A DNA stretch of 64,000 nt from Streptacidiphilus jeojiense (GCF_000719095.1 NZ_JOEH01000006.1:289937-353936); one strand, 5' to 3'. Counted from the stretch's first letter, positions 18,582 to 27,146 are shown. Translations and numbers: made by a program. The notes: a model not told the origin generated them from the sequence alone.

Positions 18582-20342
18582 TTATGAACATGAACGCCGT
18601 TGGAGCAGGAAGACGGCGACGTCGTCGGCGCGGGGGTGCTGCGCCTGGCAGGGGCGGACCAGGTGGTCGGCGAGGCGTTCGAGCCGTTCGGGGGCCGGGG
18701 AGTCGGCCTCGTCGCGGGCCTCGTCGCGGGTCCAGTCGGTGACCGTGGCCAGCAGGCGGTCCAGTGAGGTGTCGATGGACTCGCCGCGGCATTCGATCAG
18801 GCCGTCGGTGTAGAGCAGCAGGGTCTCGCCGGGGGCCAGCACGGTGACCGTCTCGGGGTAGAGCGCCTGCGGGTCCACGCCGAGCGGCGGGCCGCCGGGG
18901 AGGTCCAGTTCGACGGCGGTGCCGGGGTCGGTCATGCCGGTGTCGGTCATGCCCGCGCCGGACACGCCTGTGCCGGACGCGCCCGCGCCGATCCGGACCG
19001 GTAGTGGGTGTCCCGCTCTCGCGGCCTCGATCACTCCGGTGGCCGGGTCCAGGGAGAGGTAGCAGCAGGTGGCGAAGAGGTCGGTGTCCAGGTCGGCGAG
19101 CAGCCGGCCGGTGCGGGCCAGTACCGCGCCGGGGGTGTGGCCCTCGGCGGCGTAGGCGCGCAGTGCGATTCGCAGCTGGCCCATCACGGCGGACGCCTCG
19201 ACGCTGTGGCCCTGGACGTCGCCGACGACCACGCCGACCCGGCCGTCCGGGAGCGGCAGCACGTCGTACCAGTCGCCGCCGACGGCCATCCCGGTGGTGC
19301 CGGGGAGGTAGCGGACGGCGGTGTCGTGGCCGGCGACGGAGGGGACGCCGCGGGGCAGCATGGCGCGCTGCAGCTCGGCGGCCCACTGGTGCTCGCGGTC
19401 GAAGAGCCTGGCCCGGGCCAGCGCGTGGGCGAGGATGCCGGCGACGGCGGTGAACAGGGTCCGCTGCCCGTTGTCGAAGGTCCTGGCGCCGGCGAAGTCG
19501 AAGAGGCAGGCGCCGCGTCCGTCGTCGGTGCCGGTGAGCGGGAGCACGGCCCAGGAGCGGACCACGGAGGGCCCGCCGTCGTCGGGGGGAACGGCCGCGC
19601 CCTCCAGGAAGAGCGGCTGGTCGTCCCGGACCGCCCGCTGCATCGCCTCGGTGGCCGCCCGGCCGACGACGGCGCAGGGGTGCTCCGGGTTGTGCGCGTC
19701 GGCCTCGATGAGGAGGTGGTCGGCGTTGAGCGCCGGGCGGGCGATGTCCGTCATCACCCGGGTGACATCTGCGACGCTGGCCGCCTTGGACAGCGCCCGG
19801 GTGAGGGTGAGCATGATGGAGTCGGCGGAGCTCGCGGCGGGGTCGCCGCCGCGCCGGGGCAGGGCGCCGCGGAACCAGGGGGCGCGGGGTCGGACCACGG
19901 GGGTGGGGGCGAGCGGGCGGCCCGGCTCGCGGCCCTCGTCGGTGCGGTCCAGCAGCAGCCCGGTGACCCGGTGCGGACGCCCGTCCGGACCGAGCAGCAC
20001 CTCGCCGCGCTCCTCCAGCTGCCGGACGCTGCCGTCGGCGTGGACGACCTCGTAGCGGTTGCGGTAGCTGCCGCCGCGCTCGATGGCCTCGGCGGTGGCG
20101 GCGGCGAGCCGGGTGGCGTCGTCCGGGTGCAGGGCGGCGAAGAACGCCTCGGCACGGCCCTCGAAGTCTTCGGGGGCCGTGCCGACCATCCGGCAGGCGG
20201 CGTCGTCCCAGAGGATGTCTCCGGTGACCAGGTCCCACTCGTAGGCGCCGGCGCGGGCGGCGCGGGCGGCTGCGGCGAGACGGGGTTCGGTCGGGTCGAC
20301 GGCCGCCCGCTGCTGGGGCGCCTGCTGGGGCTGGGACTCCAT
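18582..20342 (-). CDS. PP2C-type (SpoIIE-like) serine phosphatase with PAS and GAF sensor domains
   Basis: A 586-residue cytoplasmic signalling protein. PAS fold at about 20-130 (AGAYEWDLVTGDILWDD), GAF domain at about 165-315 and SpoIIE/PP2C catalytic domain at about 335-580, with the metal-binding GGDWYDVLPLPDGRVGVVVGDVQGH and ADDVAVFLLQ ends. Such phosphatases dephosphorylate anti-sigma antagonists, releasing stress sigma factors. A SigB/F-type sigma gene lies in this window at 60424, but far away, so a link is only possible. A small Gly-Thr-Asp tandem tract (GTGVSGAGMTDTGMTDPG) is inserted within the phosphatase domain. It starts at ATG 20342. Confidence 0.93.
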   Translation of the reverse strand: MESQPQQAPQQRAAVDPTEPRLAAAARAARAGAYEWDLVTGDILWDDAACRMVGTAPEDFEGRAEAFFAALHPDDATRLAAATAEAIERGGSYRNRYEVVHADGSVRQLEERGEVLLGPDGRPHRVTGLLLDRTDEGREPGRPLAPTPVVRPRAPWFRGALPRRGGDPAASSADSIMLTLTRALSKAASVADVTRVMTDIARPALNADHLLIEADAHNPEHPCAVVGRAATEAMQRAVRDDQPLFLEGAAVPPDDGGPSVVRSWAVLPLTGTDDGRGACLFDFAGARTFDNGQRTLFTAVAGILAHALARARLFDREHQWAAELQRAMLPRGVPSVAGHDTAVRYLPGTTGMAVGGDWYDVLPLPDGRVGVVVGDVQGHSVEASAVMGQLRIALRAYAAEGHTPGAVLARTGRLLADLDTDLFATCCYLSLDPATGVIEAARAGHPLPVRIGAGASGTGVSGAGMTDTGMTDPGTAVELDLPGGPPLGVDPQALYPETVTVLAPGETLLLYTDGLIECRGESIDTSLDRLLATVTDWTRDEARDEADSPAPERLERLADHLVRPCQAQHPRADDVAVFLLQRRSCS

Positions 20343-20531
20343 GCCGGGGTGACTCTCCGCTGGGGTCGGGGCTCGATCAGGGGCGTCTGGCGATTTGCAC
20401 CAATTTGTGGGCTTCCTGTGAATGATACGTAGGATGTTGGGATGGTAGGGCGCGTTGTGGCAGGCCTCACGTCGGCCGGATGCCGCTCGCAGGCGGGTTC
20501 CGGGGGCCGGGGTTGCCCGGGTGTACGGGCC

Positions 20532-22103
20532 TCAGGGGGCCGGAGCGTCCGCCGCCACCTCCCGTGAGGCCGCGCTCACCGGCACGTCGGGGTCGCGGAA
20601 CCAGCTGCCCTGGACCGCCCACTGCACCAGCATCAGCACCAGGCCCAGCACCAGCGCGCCGATCCCGATCACGGTCACCCCGCCGACGTCGCCGACCCAG
20701 GGCAGGTTGACCGAGGTGTAGCCGTAGTTCGGGTCCGCGTAGACGTCGAAGGCGGCGTAGCAGAAGAAGAACAGCAGCATCAGCGCGCCCAGGCCCGGCA
20801 GGATGCCCTTGAACCAGAGGTCCCTGGCGCTGCGGGTGAGCACCCTGCGGAAGTACCAGACGCAGGCGAAGCCGGTGAGGCCGTAGTAGAAGGCGATGCC
20901 CAGGCCGACCGAGGCGATGGAGTCGTTGAGCACATTGGTGCTGACCTTCACCAGCAGCACGTAGAACGCGATCGACGCCAGGCCCATCGCGACGGTGGAC
21001 CAGGTCGGGGTGAGGAAGCGGCGGTGCACCCGGGCGAAGTGCGAGGGGATCGCCTTGTGCGCGGCCATCGAGAAGGTGGTCCTGGCGGTCGGCAGGATGG
21101 TGGTCTGGGTGGAGGCCGCCGAGGAGGTCAGCACCATGAAGATCAGCAGCTTGGCCAGGAACCAGCCGAGCCCCTTGCCGCCGAAGACCGCGTTGCCGAG
21201 GCCGGAGAGCACGTCCCCGGAGTTGTCCGGGTTGGCCAGTCCGATGCCCTTGTCGCCGACCCCGGCGAAGGCCTGCGCCGAGGTGGTCACCAGGGCGTAG
21301 ATGATCAGCAGCAGCACGGTGGAGATGACCGCGGCCCGGCCCGGGGTGCGCTCCTTGTCGGTGGTCTCCTCGTTGACGGAGACCGCGGTGTCCCAGCCCC
21401 AGTAGATGAAGACGGCGGCCAGGATGCCGGCGGTGAGGGCGCTCCCCGAGGACACGTCGAAGGGGTTGAACCAGGACGCGGAGATGTGGATCGACCCGCT
21501 GGGCGCGCCGCTGGAGTAGACCTTGACCAGCGCGGTGATCGCGAACACCGCCAGCATCGCCACCTCCACGCACAGCAGCCAGCGCTGCAGGGCGGCCGAG
21601 ACCTCGATGCCGACGTAGCAGATCGCCGTCATCACGATGATCCAGATCACCCCGGCGACCGTGGTCCACAGGGTGCTGGAGGCCAGGCCGCCGAAGCCGA
21701 AGAGCTGGAAGCCGTAGGAGCCGGCGATCTGGGCCAGGTTCGCCATCACGATGACGTCGGCGATGACGATGCCCCAGCCGCCCATCCAGCCGGTGCGCGG
21801 CCCGAAGGCCCGGGCGGCCCAGACGAAGGTGGTGCCGCAGTCCGGGTCGACCTCGTTGAGCTCCTTGTAGGCGTAGGCGATCAGCAGCATCGGGATGAAG
21901 GCGAGGATGGTGATGATCGGCGCCTGCAGCCCGACCCCGGCCACGATGATGCCGAGGGTGGCGGCCAGGCTGTAGGCGGGGGCGGTGGAGGCCAGGCCGA
22001 TGGCGACGGAGGAGAACAGGCCGAGGGCGTTGCCCTTGAGGCCTTTCTCCCCGGCGCCGGAGCCGGTGGCTTGGAAGGTTTCGGCGGTGGGGGGTGTGGT
22101 CAT
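20532..22103 (-). CDS. APC-superfamily amino acid permease
   Basis: A 523-residue inner-membrane transporter with about 12 helices. The first helix block (GLFSSVAIGLASTAPAYSLAATLG) and the following ELNEVDPDCGTTFVWAARAFGP loop are typical of amino acid-polyamine-organocation permeases. Substrate not predictable. A large stable inverted repeat (22161-22232) lies 58 nt upstream of the start and may control it or end the isochorismatase transcript. The 190-nt region downstream (20343-20531) holds no gene; it carries the promoter of the PP2C gene. Confidence 0.92.
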   Translation of the reverse strand: MTTPPTAETFQATGSGAGEKGLKGNALGLFSSVAIGLASTAPAYSLAATLGIIVAGVGLQAPIITILAFIPMLLIAYAYKELNEVDPDCGTTFVWAARAFGPRTGWMGGWGIVIADVIVMANLAQIAGSYGFQLFGFGGLASSTLWTTVAGVIWIIVMTAICYVGIEVSAALQRWLLCVEVAMLAVFAITALVKVYSSGAPSGSIHISASWFNPFDVSSGSALTAGILAAVFIYWGWDTAVSVNEETTDKERTPGRAAVISTVLLLIIYALVTTSAQAFAGVGDKGIGLANPDNSGDVLSGLGNAVFGGKGLGWFLAKLLIFMVLTSSAASTQTTILPTARTTFSMAAHKAIPSHFARVHRRFLTPTWSTVAMGLASIAFYVLLVKVSTNVLNDSIASVGLGIAFYYGLTGFACVWYFRRVLTRSARDLWFKGILPGLGALMLLFFFCYAAFDVYADPNYGYTSVNLPWVGDVGGVTVIGIGALVLGLVLMLVQWAVQGSWFRDPDVPVSAASREVAADAPAP

Positions 22104-22160
22104 CTGCGGATCCCGTCCCTCTCGCGGTCGTGGCGACTGGCTGCGAAACGGCGGGAAACG

Positions 22161-22232
22161 AACTGACGCGCCGTCATGGCCGGATGGTAAGGCCCGAGGG
22201 AGTCATCCGGTGATATCGACGGCGCGTCAGTT
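22161..22232 (-). repeat. Large hairpin: 15-bp outer and 7-bp inner inverted repeats
   Basis: AACTGACGCGCCGTC (22161-22175) pairs perfectly with 22218-22232; inside, CCGGATG pairs with CATCCGG around a 17-nt loop, with small internal bulges. It lies between the isochorismatase stop (22277) and the permease start (22103), both on the - strand. It could be a terminator, an attenuator/riboswitch-like leader or a protein site. Confidence 0.7.
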
Positions 22233-22276
22233 TGTAAAAGCTTCAATCGCTTTGGGTCGATGTGGGCAGCTGTGGG

Positions 22277-22861
22277 CTATCCGGCGGAGGCTTCCAGCAG
22301 CGCCAGGATCTCGGCGGTGGTGGCGGTCTCACCCAGACGGGGGAAGATCTTGCTGACGCTGTGGTGGTGCGAGTCGGCGTCCAGGTCGGAGGACGCGTCG
22401 GTGGCGATGGTCACGTTGTAGCCGTGCTCGTGCGCGGCGCGGGCGGTGGACTCCACGCCGATGCTGGTGGCGATGCCGGTCAGGACGATGCCGGTGATGC
22501 CGCGGCGGCGCAGCTGCACGTCCAGGCCGGTGCCGTGGAAGGCGCCCCAGTTGCGCTTGGTGATCCGCAGGTCGGTCGGCTGCACGTCCAGCTCGTCGAC
22601 CAGCTCGGCCCAGCCCTCGGGCAGGGCGCCGCGCGAGGCCGGACCCTCGGTGCGGCCGGGCGGGACGTCGCCGCCGTCGGCGGAGAAGTCGACGTTGACC
22701 AGGACGACCGGCAGGCCGCGCTTGCGGAAGGCGGCGGCCAGCTCGGCGGAGCGGGCGATGGTGTCGGCGGCGGAGTGCGGCTGGACGGGGTGGCCGGTGA
22801 TGCCGCGCTGGAGGTCGATGACGACCAGGGCGGTGCGGGGGTCCAGTGTGGTGGCGGGCAT
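22277..22861 (-). CDS. Isochorismatase-family hydrolase lacking the usual catalytic Cys
   Basis: A 194-residue cytoplasmic hydrolase. The catalytic Asp is in LVVIDLQRG (near residue 16) and the Lys in ITKRNWGAFHGT (near 101). The usual nucleophile position reads GIATSIGVESTARAA, that is Gly instead of Cys. True isochorismatases (EntB, PhzD) also lack the Cys, whereas nicotinamidase-like amidases need it, so an amidase role is unlikely. The MarR gene lies directly upstream, 63 nt away, in the same direction, and they probably form an operon. Confidence 0.9.
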   Translation of the reverse strand: MPATTLDPRTALVVIDLQRGITGHPVQPHSAADTIARSAELAAAFRKRGLPVVLVNVDFSADGGDVPPGRTEGPASRGALPEGWAELVDELDVQPTDLRITKRNWGAFHGTGLDVQLRRRGITGIVLTGIATSIGVESTARAAHEHGYNVTIATDASSDLDADSHHHSVSKIFPRLGETATTAEILALLEASAG

Positions 22862-22924
22862 GGGTGCTCCGTAGATCGGTTGTGCGGGGGGTTCGGTGCA
22901 AGGGGTTCGGTGCGAGGGGTGTGC

Positions 22925-23362
22925 TCAGGACTCCACGAGGCGGCGCAGCAGGGCGACCGAGGCGATCAGGGTCCGCTGCTCGTCGGGATCGAGCCGGGTG
23001 GCGATGGCGTCGAGCAGCCAGCCCTCCTTGGCGGACCTGATCTCCTCCAGCAGCCGGCTGCCGGCCTCGGTGGGCGTCATGACCACCTGGCGGCCGTCGG
23101 TCGGGTGCCGTCCGCGGACGACCAGGCCCTGCTCCTCCAGCGCGCCCAGGGTCGCGCCCATCGACTGCGGGCGGACCCGCTCGGCGCGGGCCAGGGCGGC
23201 CGGGGTGTGCGGGCCCTCGGCGACCAGCCGGTAGAGGACGGCGGCCTGGGAGAGGGTCAGTGCTGCACCCTCGTGCGCGGCGCGCATCCGCCGCATCAGC
23301 TGTCCGAGCAGCTGGTGCAGCTCGGACACGGTCGCGGCGAGGTCCTCGCGGTCGGTGTCCAT
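22925..23362 (-). CDS. MarR-family transcriptional regulator
   Basis: A 145-residue winged-helix regulator; the HTH (LTLSQAAVLYRLVAEGPHTPAALARAERVRPQSMGATLGALEEQGLV) and wing (RGRHPTDGRQVVMTPTEAG) are clear. The ATG at 23362 was preferred to a TTG at 23398. Upstream are two TGTCA copies 12 bp apart and then three 13-bp repeats each with a TCAGCTGA palindrome (23399-23437), likely operator candidates. It probably controls itself and the isochorismatase-family gene that follows. Confidence 0.92.
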   Translation of the reverse strand: MDTDREDLAATVSELHQLLGQLMRRMRAAHEGAALTLSQAAVLYRLVAEGPHTPAALARAERVRPQSMGATLGALEEQGLVVRGRHPTDGRQVVMTPTEAGSRLLEEIRSAKEGWLLDAIATRLDPDEQRTLIASVALLRRLVES

Positions 23363-23398
23363 GCTTCGAGGGTACGTGAATGACAGGAAGACTGACAA

Positions 23399-23437
23399 GT
23401 TCAGCTGAGCAGTTCAGCTGAGCAGTTCGGCTGATGA
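23399..23437. repeat. Three tandem 13-bp repeats carrying TCAGCTGA palindromes
   Basis: Units GTTCAGCTGAGCA, GTTCAGCTGAGCA and GTTCGGCTGATGA lie 37-75 nt upstream of the MarR gene and just before the cold-shock gene terminator. The regular 13-bp spacing of a palindrome suggests a multi-site operator, but no family consensus is recognised. Confidence 0.6.
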
Positions 23438-23442
23438 CATGG

Positions 23443-23481
23443 CAGTGCCCCGTGCCGGAACGGATCCGGTACGGGGCACTG
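23443..23481 (-). terminator. Terminator of the cold-shock gene
   Basis: A 16-bp stem with one G-T pair (23443-23458 with 23466-23481) and a 7-nt loop, 17 nt after the stop of the cold-shock gene. Confidence 0.85.
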
Positions 23482-23497
23482 GGGCGCCGGGACGGCG

Positions 23498-23701
23498 TCA
23501 GATCACGCGGATGTTCTCCGCCTGCGGGCCCTTCTGGCCCTGCGCGATCTCGAACTCCACGGCCTGGCCCTCGAGGAGCTCCCGGTAGCCGGTCGCGTTG
23601 ATGTTGGAGTAGTGGGCGAAGACGTCGGCGCCGCCGCCGTCCTGGGCGATGAAGCCGAAGCCCTTCTCCGAGTTGAACCACTTCACAGTGCCGGTGGCCA
23701 T
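23498..23701 (-). CDS. CspA-family cold-shock protein
   Basis: A 67-residue single OB-fold RNA/DNA chaperone. RNP1 (KGFGFIAQD) and RNP2 (VFAHYSNI) motifs are intact, and the length is exactly that of the CspA family. It melts RNA secondary structure and is often highly expressed. The leader upstream includes a 9-bp hairpin (23796-23818). A strong terminator follows, so it is monocistronic. The start ATG at 23701 is the family start ([10 protein letters not shown]). Confidence 0.98.
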   Translation of the reverse strand: MATGTVKWFNSEKGFGFIAQDGGGADVFAHYSNINATGYRELLEGQAVEFEIAQGQKGPQAENIRVI

Positions 23702-23795
23702 GCTGCTCCCTCTGTCAGGAGAAAGGGGCGTGCCTGGTGCGCGCCCTCAGGGTTGAGGTGATCGCCCTGGTCCTCCGACTGGTGCACAGCACAGC

Positions 23796-23818
23796 GCCCA
23801 CGGTGCTTGACCGTGGGC
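23796..23818 (-). other. Hairpin in the cold-shock gene leader
   Basis: GCCCACGGT-GCTTG-ACCGTGGGC, a perfect 9-bp stem about 95 nt upstream of the start. CspA-family mRNAs often have structured leaders; here it could be a leader element or a chance palindrome. The rest of 23702-23980 holds the promoters of this gene and of the divergent response regulator. Confidence 0.5.
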
Positions 23819-23980
23819 ACATGAGACTTCGGAACCACGACTGCTGCCAGGAAAGGTATCGGATGCGCGTTCGCCTGGCTACGGTGCGCAGGCGGCAAAT
23901 CGGACAACTGCCCGTGATCTTCCCTGGATTGTCTCGCTGATCGGCTGCTCGCGGCCCGATTCCGCCGTTAGACTCCGGCC

Positions 23981-24682
23981 GTGACGCTGCGGATCGTCAT
24001 CGCGGAGGACTCGTTCCTGGTCCGCGAGGGTGTGCGCCAAGTACTCGACCGCCAGCCGGATCTGGAGGTGGTCGGGGTCTGCGGCGACCTCCCCGGACTG
24101 CTCGCCGCGGTGGACGCCGCGGGCCCCGACGTGGTGGTCACCGACGTCCGGATGCCTCCCACCTCCACCGACGAGGGGATCAGGGCCGCCGTCCGGCTGC
24201 GCCGCAGCCACCCCGGGATCGGTGTGGTGGTGCTCTCCCAGTACGCCGAACCCGCCTACGCCACACCGCTGCTGGCCGAGGGCAGCGCGGGACGCGCCTA
24301 TCTGCTGAAGGAACGGGTGGGCGAGCCGGGGCAGTTGGCCGGTGTGGTGCGCAGTGTGGCGGTGGGCGGCTCGTACATCGACCCGGTGGTGGTGGAGGCG
24401 CTGGTCGCCGACGCGGTGCAGGAGCGCCGCTCGCCGCTGGCCGGGCTGTCCCGCCGGGAGGGCGAGGTGCTGGCGCAGATCGCCCAGGGCAAGAGCAACG
24501 CGGCGGTCGGCGCCGCGCTCTACCTGTCCGAGCGCGCCGTCGAGAAGCACATCAACGCGCTCTTCGCCAAGCTCGGGCTGACCTCGGAACCGGACGTCAA
24601 CCGCAGGGTGAAGGCGGTGCTGCTGTACCTGGCCGCACACCCGGGTGCTGGCACCCCTGGTACGGGTGCGGCGCAGGGATGA
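23981..24682 (+). CDS. NarL/FixJ-family response regulator
   Basis: A 233-residue two-component regulator. The receiver (about 1-125) has the acidic pair ED near residue 9 and the phospho-acceptor Asp in VVVTDVRMPP (near 55), plus Lys in AYLLKERV. The LuxR-type HTH is at about 150-215 (LSRREGEVLAQIAQGKSNAAVG). It starts at GTG 23981; a TAGACT -10 element ends 6 nt upstream, so the mRNA is probably leaderless. It opens an eight-gene signalling module. Its receiver is closely similar to that of the cyclase fusion at 30334 (shared DEGIRAA, GVVVLSQY, LLAEG and AYLLK blocks), so the two look like paralogues. Confidence 0.95.
   Translation: MTLRIVIAEDSFLVREGVRQVLDRQPDLEVVGVCGDLPGLLAAVDAAGPDVVVTDVRMPPTSTDEGIRAAVRLRRSHPGIGVVVLSQYAEPAYATPLLAEGSAGRAYLLKERVGEPGQLAGVVRSVAVGGSYIDPVVVEALVADAVQERRSPLAGLSRREGEVLAQIAQGKSNAAVGAALYLSERAVEKHINALFAKLGLTSEPDVNRRVKAVLLYLAAHPGAGTPGTGAAQG
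24643..24656. promoter_or_regulatory. 14-bp palindrome GGGTGCTGGCACCC before the receiver-only gene
   Basis: Perfect palindrome centred 43.5 nt before the start of the gene at 24693, inside the 3' end of the response regulator gene. An identical copy, with further matching bases downstream (CyGGTmCGG), lies at 31748-31761. A likely binding site for the module's NarL-type regulator. Confidence 0.65.
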
Positions 24683-24692
24683 TCCTGGCGGT

Positions 24693-25085
24693 ATGGAGCG
24701 TACCGTCCTGATCGTCGACGACCAGCCGCTGTTCCGGTCGGTGGCCCGGATGATCGTGGCCCGGATCCCGGGCTGGCGGATCCTGGCCGAGGCCGCCTCC
24801 GGCGAGGAGGCGGTGGACCGGGCGGCTGGCGCCGCGGTGGTGCTGATGGACATCAACCTGCCCGGTATCGACGGGATCGCGGCCACCCGCCGGATCCTGG
24901 AGCGGCAGCCGGGCACCGCGGTGGTGCTGCTGTCCACCTACGCGGCCGAGGACCTGCCGGCCGAGGCGGCGCGCTGCGGCGCGGTCGGCTACGTCCACAA
25001 GGACGACCTGACCCCCTCGCTGCTGCGCGAGCTGGTCGGCGGTGCGGCGGGGACCGGGATCTCGCCGCCCACCGCGGTGCCCTGA
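24693..25085 (+). CDS. Receiver-only response regulator (no output domain)
   Basis: A 130-residue stand-alone receiver: acidic DD near residue 10, phospho-acceptor Asp in VVLMDINLPG (near 52), Thr/Ser position in LLSTY and Lys in GYVHKDD. No DNA-binding domain follows, so it may work by phosphotransfer, by competing for the kinase or by protein contact, as CheY does. The ATG at 24693 lies 10 nt after the preceding regulator gene. Its last 97 nt overlap the convergent histidine kinase gene, so each gene constrains the other's coding. Confidence 0.9.
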   Translation: MERTVLIVDDQPLFRSVARMIVARIPGWRILAEAASGEEAVDRAAGAAVVLMDINLPGIDGIAATRRILERQPGTAVVLLSTYAAEDLPAEAARCGAVGYVHKDDLTPSLLRELVGGAAGTGISPPTAVP

Positions 25086-27142
25086 CCCGGGCGGGACTCC
25101 ACGGTGAGGCGGCCGCCGATGGCGCCCAGCCGGTCCGCCATGTTGACGAAGCCGCTGCCGGCCGCCGCGCCGTCGGCGGCGAAGCCCCGGCCGTCGTCGC
25201 TGACCCGGAACCGCAGCATCCCGTCGTCCGCCTCCACCAGCACCGTGACCGAGGCGTCCGGGCCGGCGTGCTTGCCCGCGTTCTGCAGCGCCTCCAGGCA
25301 GCAGAAGTAGACCGCCGCCTCGGCGGCCTCCGGGTAGCGTCCGGGCAGCTCGACCGAGACCGTGCAGGGCAGCACCGAGCGCCGGGTGGCCGAGCGCAGC
25401 GCCTGCCCCAGGCCGTGGTTGCGCAGCAGCGGCGGGTAGATGCCGTGCGCCAGCTCCCGCACGGCGGCGACGGTGCCCTGGACGTCGGTGCGCAGCTCCT
25501 CCAGCAGCGCGGTGACGGTGGCCCGGTCCTCGTCGCCGCCGTCGGCGGTGTCGACGAGCTCGCGCACCAGCGCGAGCTTCACCGACAGGGCGACCAGGTG
25601 CTGCTGGGCGCCGTCGTGCAGATTGCGCTCGATCTCCCGGCGGGAGGCGTCGGCCGCGGTGACCAGGCGCAGCCGGGAGTCCCGCAGCTCCTGGTTGCGG
25701 GACCGCAGTTCCTGCAGCGAGGCCTGCAGCGCGGAGTCCAGCCGGACGTTGTGCAGGGCCAGGCCGACCTGGCGGGCCAGCTCCACCAGGACCCGGTCGT
25801 CGGCCTCCGAGTAGGGCGCGGCGTCGGCCGGCCGGCGTACCAGCAGCAGGCCCAGCAGCTCGCCGCCGTGGGCGGCGGGGGCGACCCGGACCAGCGGGTC
25901 GCCGTCCGGCCCGGGGTCCTGGCCCGGCTCGCGGTCGGGGTCGGGGTCGCGGTCGGGGTCGGCCAGCAGGTCCGCCATCCAGATCGCGGTCCAGCCGGCT
26001 CCGCCGATCCTGGTCCGGCCGACCACCGCCCGCTCGTGCTCGGTCAGCCTGATCCGTCGCTGTGGCCGGTCGGGGACGCTGACGGTGCGGGTCAGCAGGC
26101 CGTCGCCGCCGACCCAGATCTCCGCCCCGGCCGGGCCCAGCGTGGCCCGCAGTGACTCCGCCAGCTGCAGCAGCAGCTCGTCGAACGGCAGGGCGCGGGT
26201 CATCCTGGCGCCGAAGCCGGACAGTGCCTCCTCGGGGGCCAGCTCGCCCAGCCGCAGCAGGGACCGGCCCAGCGCGTTCAGCCGCAGCCGCACCGGCAGT
26301 GCCAGGGCCGCGCAGACCAGGGCGGCGGTGACGCTGTAGGCGAGGACGTCGTGCTCCCGGCCGACCGGGGCCCGGCCCAGGCCGACGACGGTGACCAGGT
26401 AGACGGCCACCACCAGGCAGGCCAGGCCGGAGGTGGTGACCGCCTCCAGCAGCGCCCGCTCGGCGAGCCTGGCGGTGGACGGCAGCTGCCCGAGCAGGCT
26501 GCCGACCGGGATCAGCACCAGGGCCGCCAGCGCCCAGGGGGCCAGTGCGGCCGGGAGGCCGACCAGGATGTGCAGCGCCAGCAGCACCGCGTCGGCCGCC
26601 CCAGCCGTCACCGTGCCGGCGGCGACCCACTGCAGCACCCGGCGGCGCGCGGCCCCGGCCTGCCGGCAGCGGCGGGCCACCCCGGCGACGATCACGGCGG
26701 TGGCGGCCAGCACGCCCGCCGCGGTGATCCCGGCAGCGGGGCCGTGGGCGGCGGTGGACCGCCAGGCCAGGACGGTCCAGGCGGTGGCGACGGCGTAGAC
26801 CAGGGCGACCGCGGTGCGGCGCCGGGGGTGGTCCAGCCGGCCGTCGGGCAGCGCCAGACCGCCCCAGGTCCAGGCCGCCAGGGTGAGCGGCGCGCTGGAC
26901 GGCCATACTGCAGCCGCAGCTTGACTGATCGTCAGCACGGCGGCCAGCCGCGCCGGAGCGGTGAGCCGGGCCCGGTCGCAGCCCGCCGCGGTCAGCAGCC
27001 AGCCGACGGCGACCACGGTGGAGGCGGTGCGCAGGCCGTCCGGGCGGCGCACCGCGTCCACCGCCGTGGCCAGTACGGCGAGGGCGGCCAGGACGACCGG
27101 CAGCCGCGAGGACTTGGGGACCCGCGAGGACTTCGGGGCCAT
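24989..27142 (-). CDS. NarL-type sensor histidine kinase with membrane region and GAF domain
   Basis: A 717-residue sensor. N-terminal half with about 8 membrane helices (residues about 10-290), a GAF-like domain (about 310-465) interrupted by an Asp-Pro-rich tract (DPDRDPDPDREPGQDPG), a coiled segment, the HisKA_3 dimer domain with phospho-His in EIERNLHDGAQQHLVALS (near 500), and the ATPase domain with LEALQNAGKHAG and DDGRGF. The ATG at 27142 was chosen over the one at 27175 because it has GCGGAG 7 nt upstream and avoids overlap. It is the last gene of the cyclase/ABC operon and is 4 nt after the permease gene. Confidence 0.92.
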   Translation of the reverse strand: MAPKSSRVPKSSRLPVVLAALAVLATAVDAVRRPDGLRTASTVVAVGWLLTAAGCDRARLTAPARLAAVLTISQAAAAVWPSSAPLTLAAWTWGGLALPDGRLDHPRRRTAVALVYAVATAWTVLAWRSTAAHGPAAGITAAGVLAATAVIVAGVARRCRQAGAARRRVLQWVAAGTVTAGAADAVLLALHILVGLPAALAPWALAALVLIPVGSLLGQLPSTARLAERALLEAVTTSGLACLVVAVYLVTVVGLGRAPVGREHDVLAYSVTAALVCAALALPVRLRLNALGRSLLRLGELAPEEALSGFGARMTRALPFDELLLQLAESLRATLGPAGAEIWVGGDGLLTRTVSVPDRPQRRIRLTEHERAVVGRTRIGGAGWTAIWMADLLADPDRDPDPDREPGQDPGPDGDPLVRVAPAAHGGELLGLLLVRRPADAAPYSEADDRVLVELARQVGLALHNVRLDSALQASLQELRSRNQELRDSRLRLVTAADASRREIERNLHDGAQQHLVALSVKLALVRELVDTADGGDEDRATVTALLEELRTDVQGTVAAVRELAHGIYPPLLRNHGLGQALRSATRRSVLPCTVSVELPGRYPEAAEAAVYFCCLEALQNAGKHAGPDASVTVLVEADDGMLRFRVSDDGRGFAADGAAAGSGFVNMADRLGAIGGRLTVESRPGQGTAVGGEIPVPAAPPTSSRSSEGVRSSLWT

Positions 27143-27146
27143 CGGT

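Noticed and set aside
22144..22160. GlnR-like pair GAAAC...GAAAC upstream of the APC permease
   Set aside because: The spacer is 5 nt instead of 6, and no further units follow.
23683..23907. Small - strand ORF upstream of the cold-shock gene
   Set aside because: It overlaps the csp leader and start with no family similarity; the leader hairpin explains the region better.
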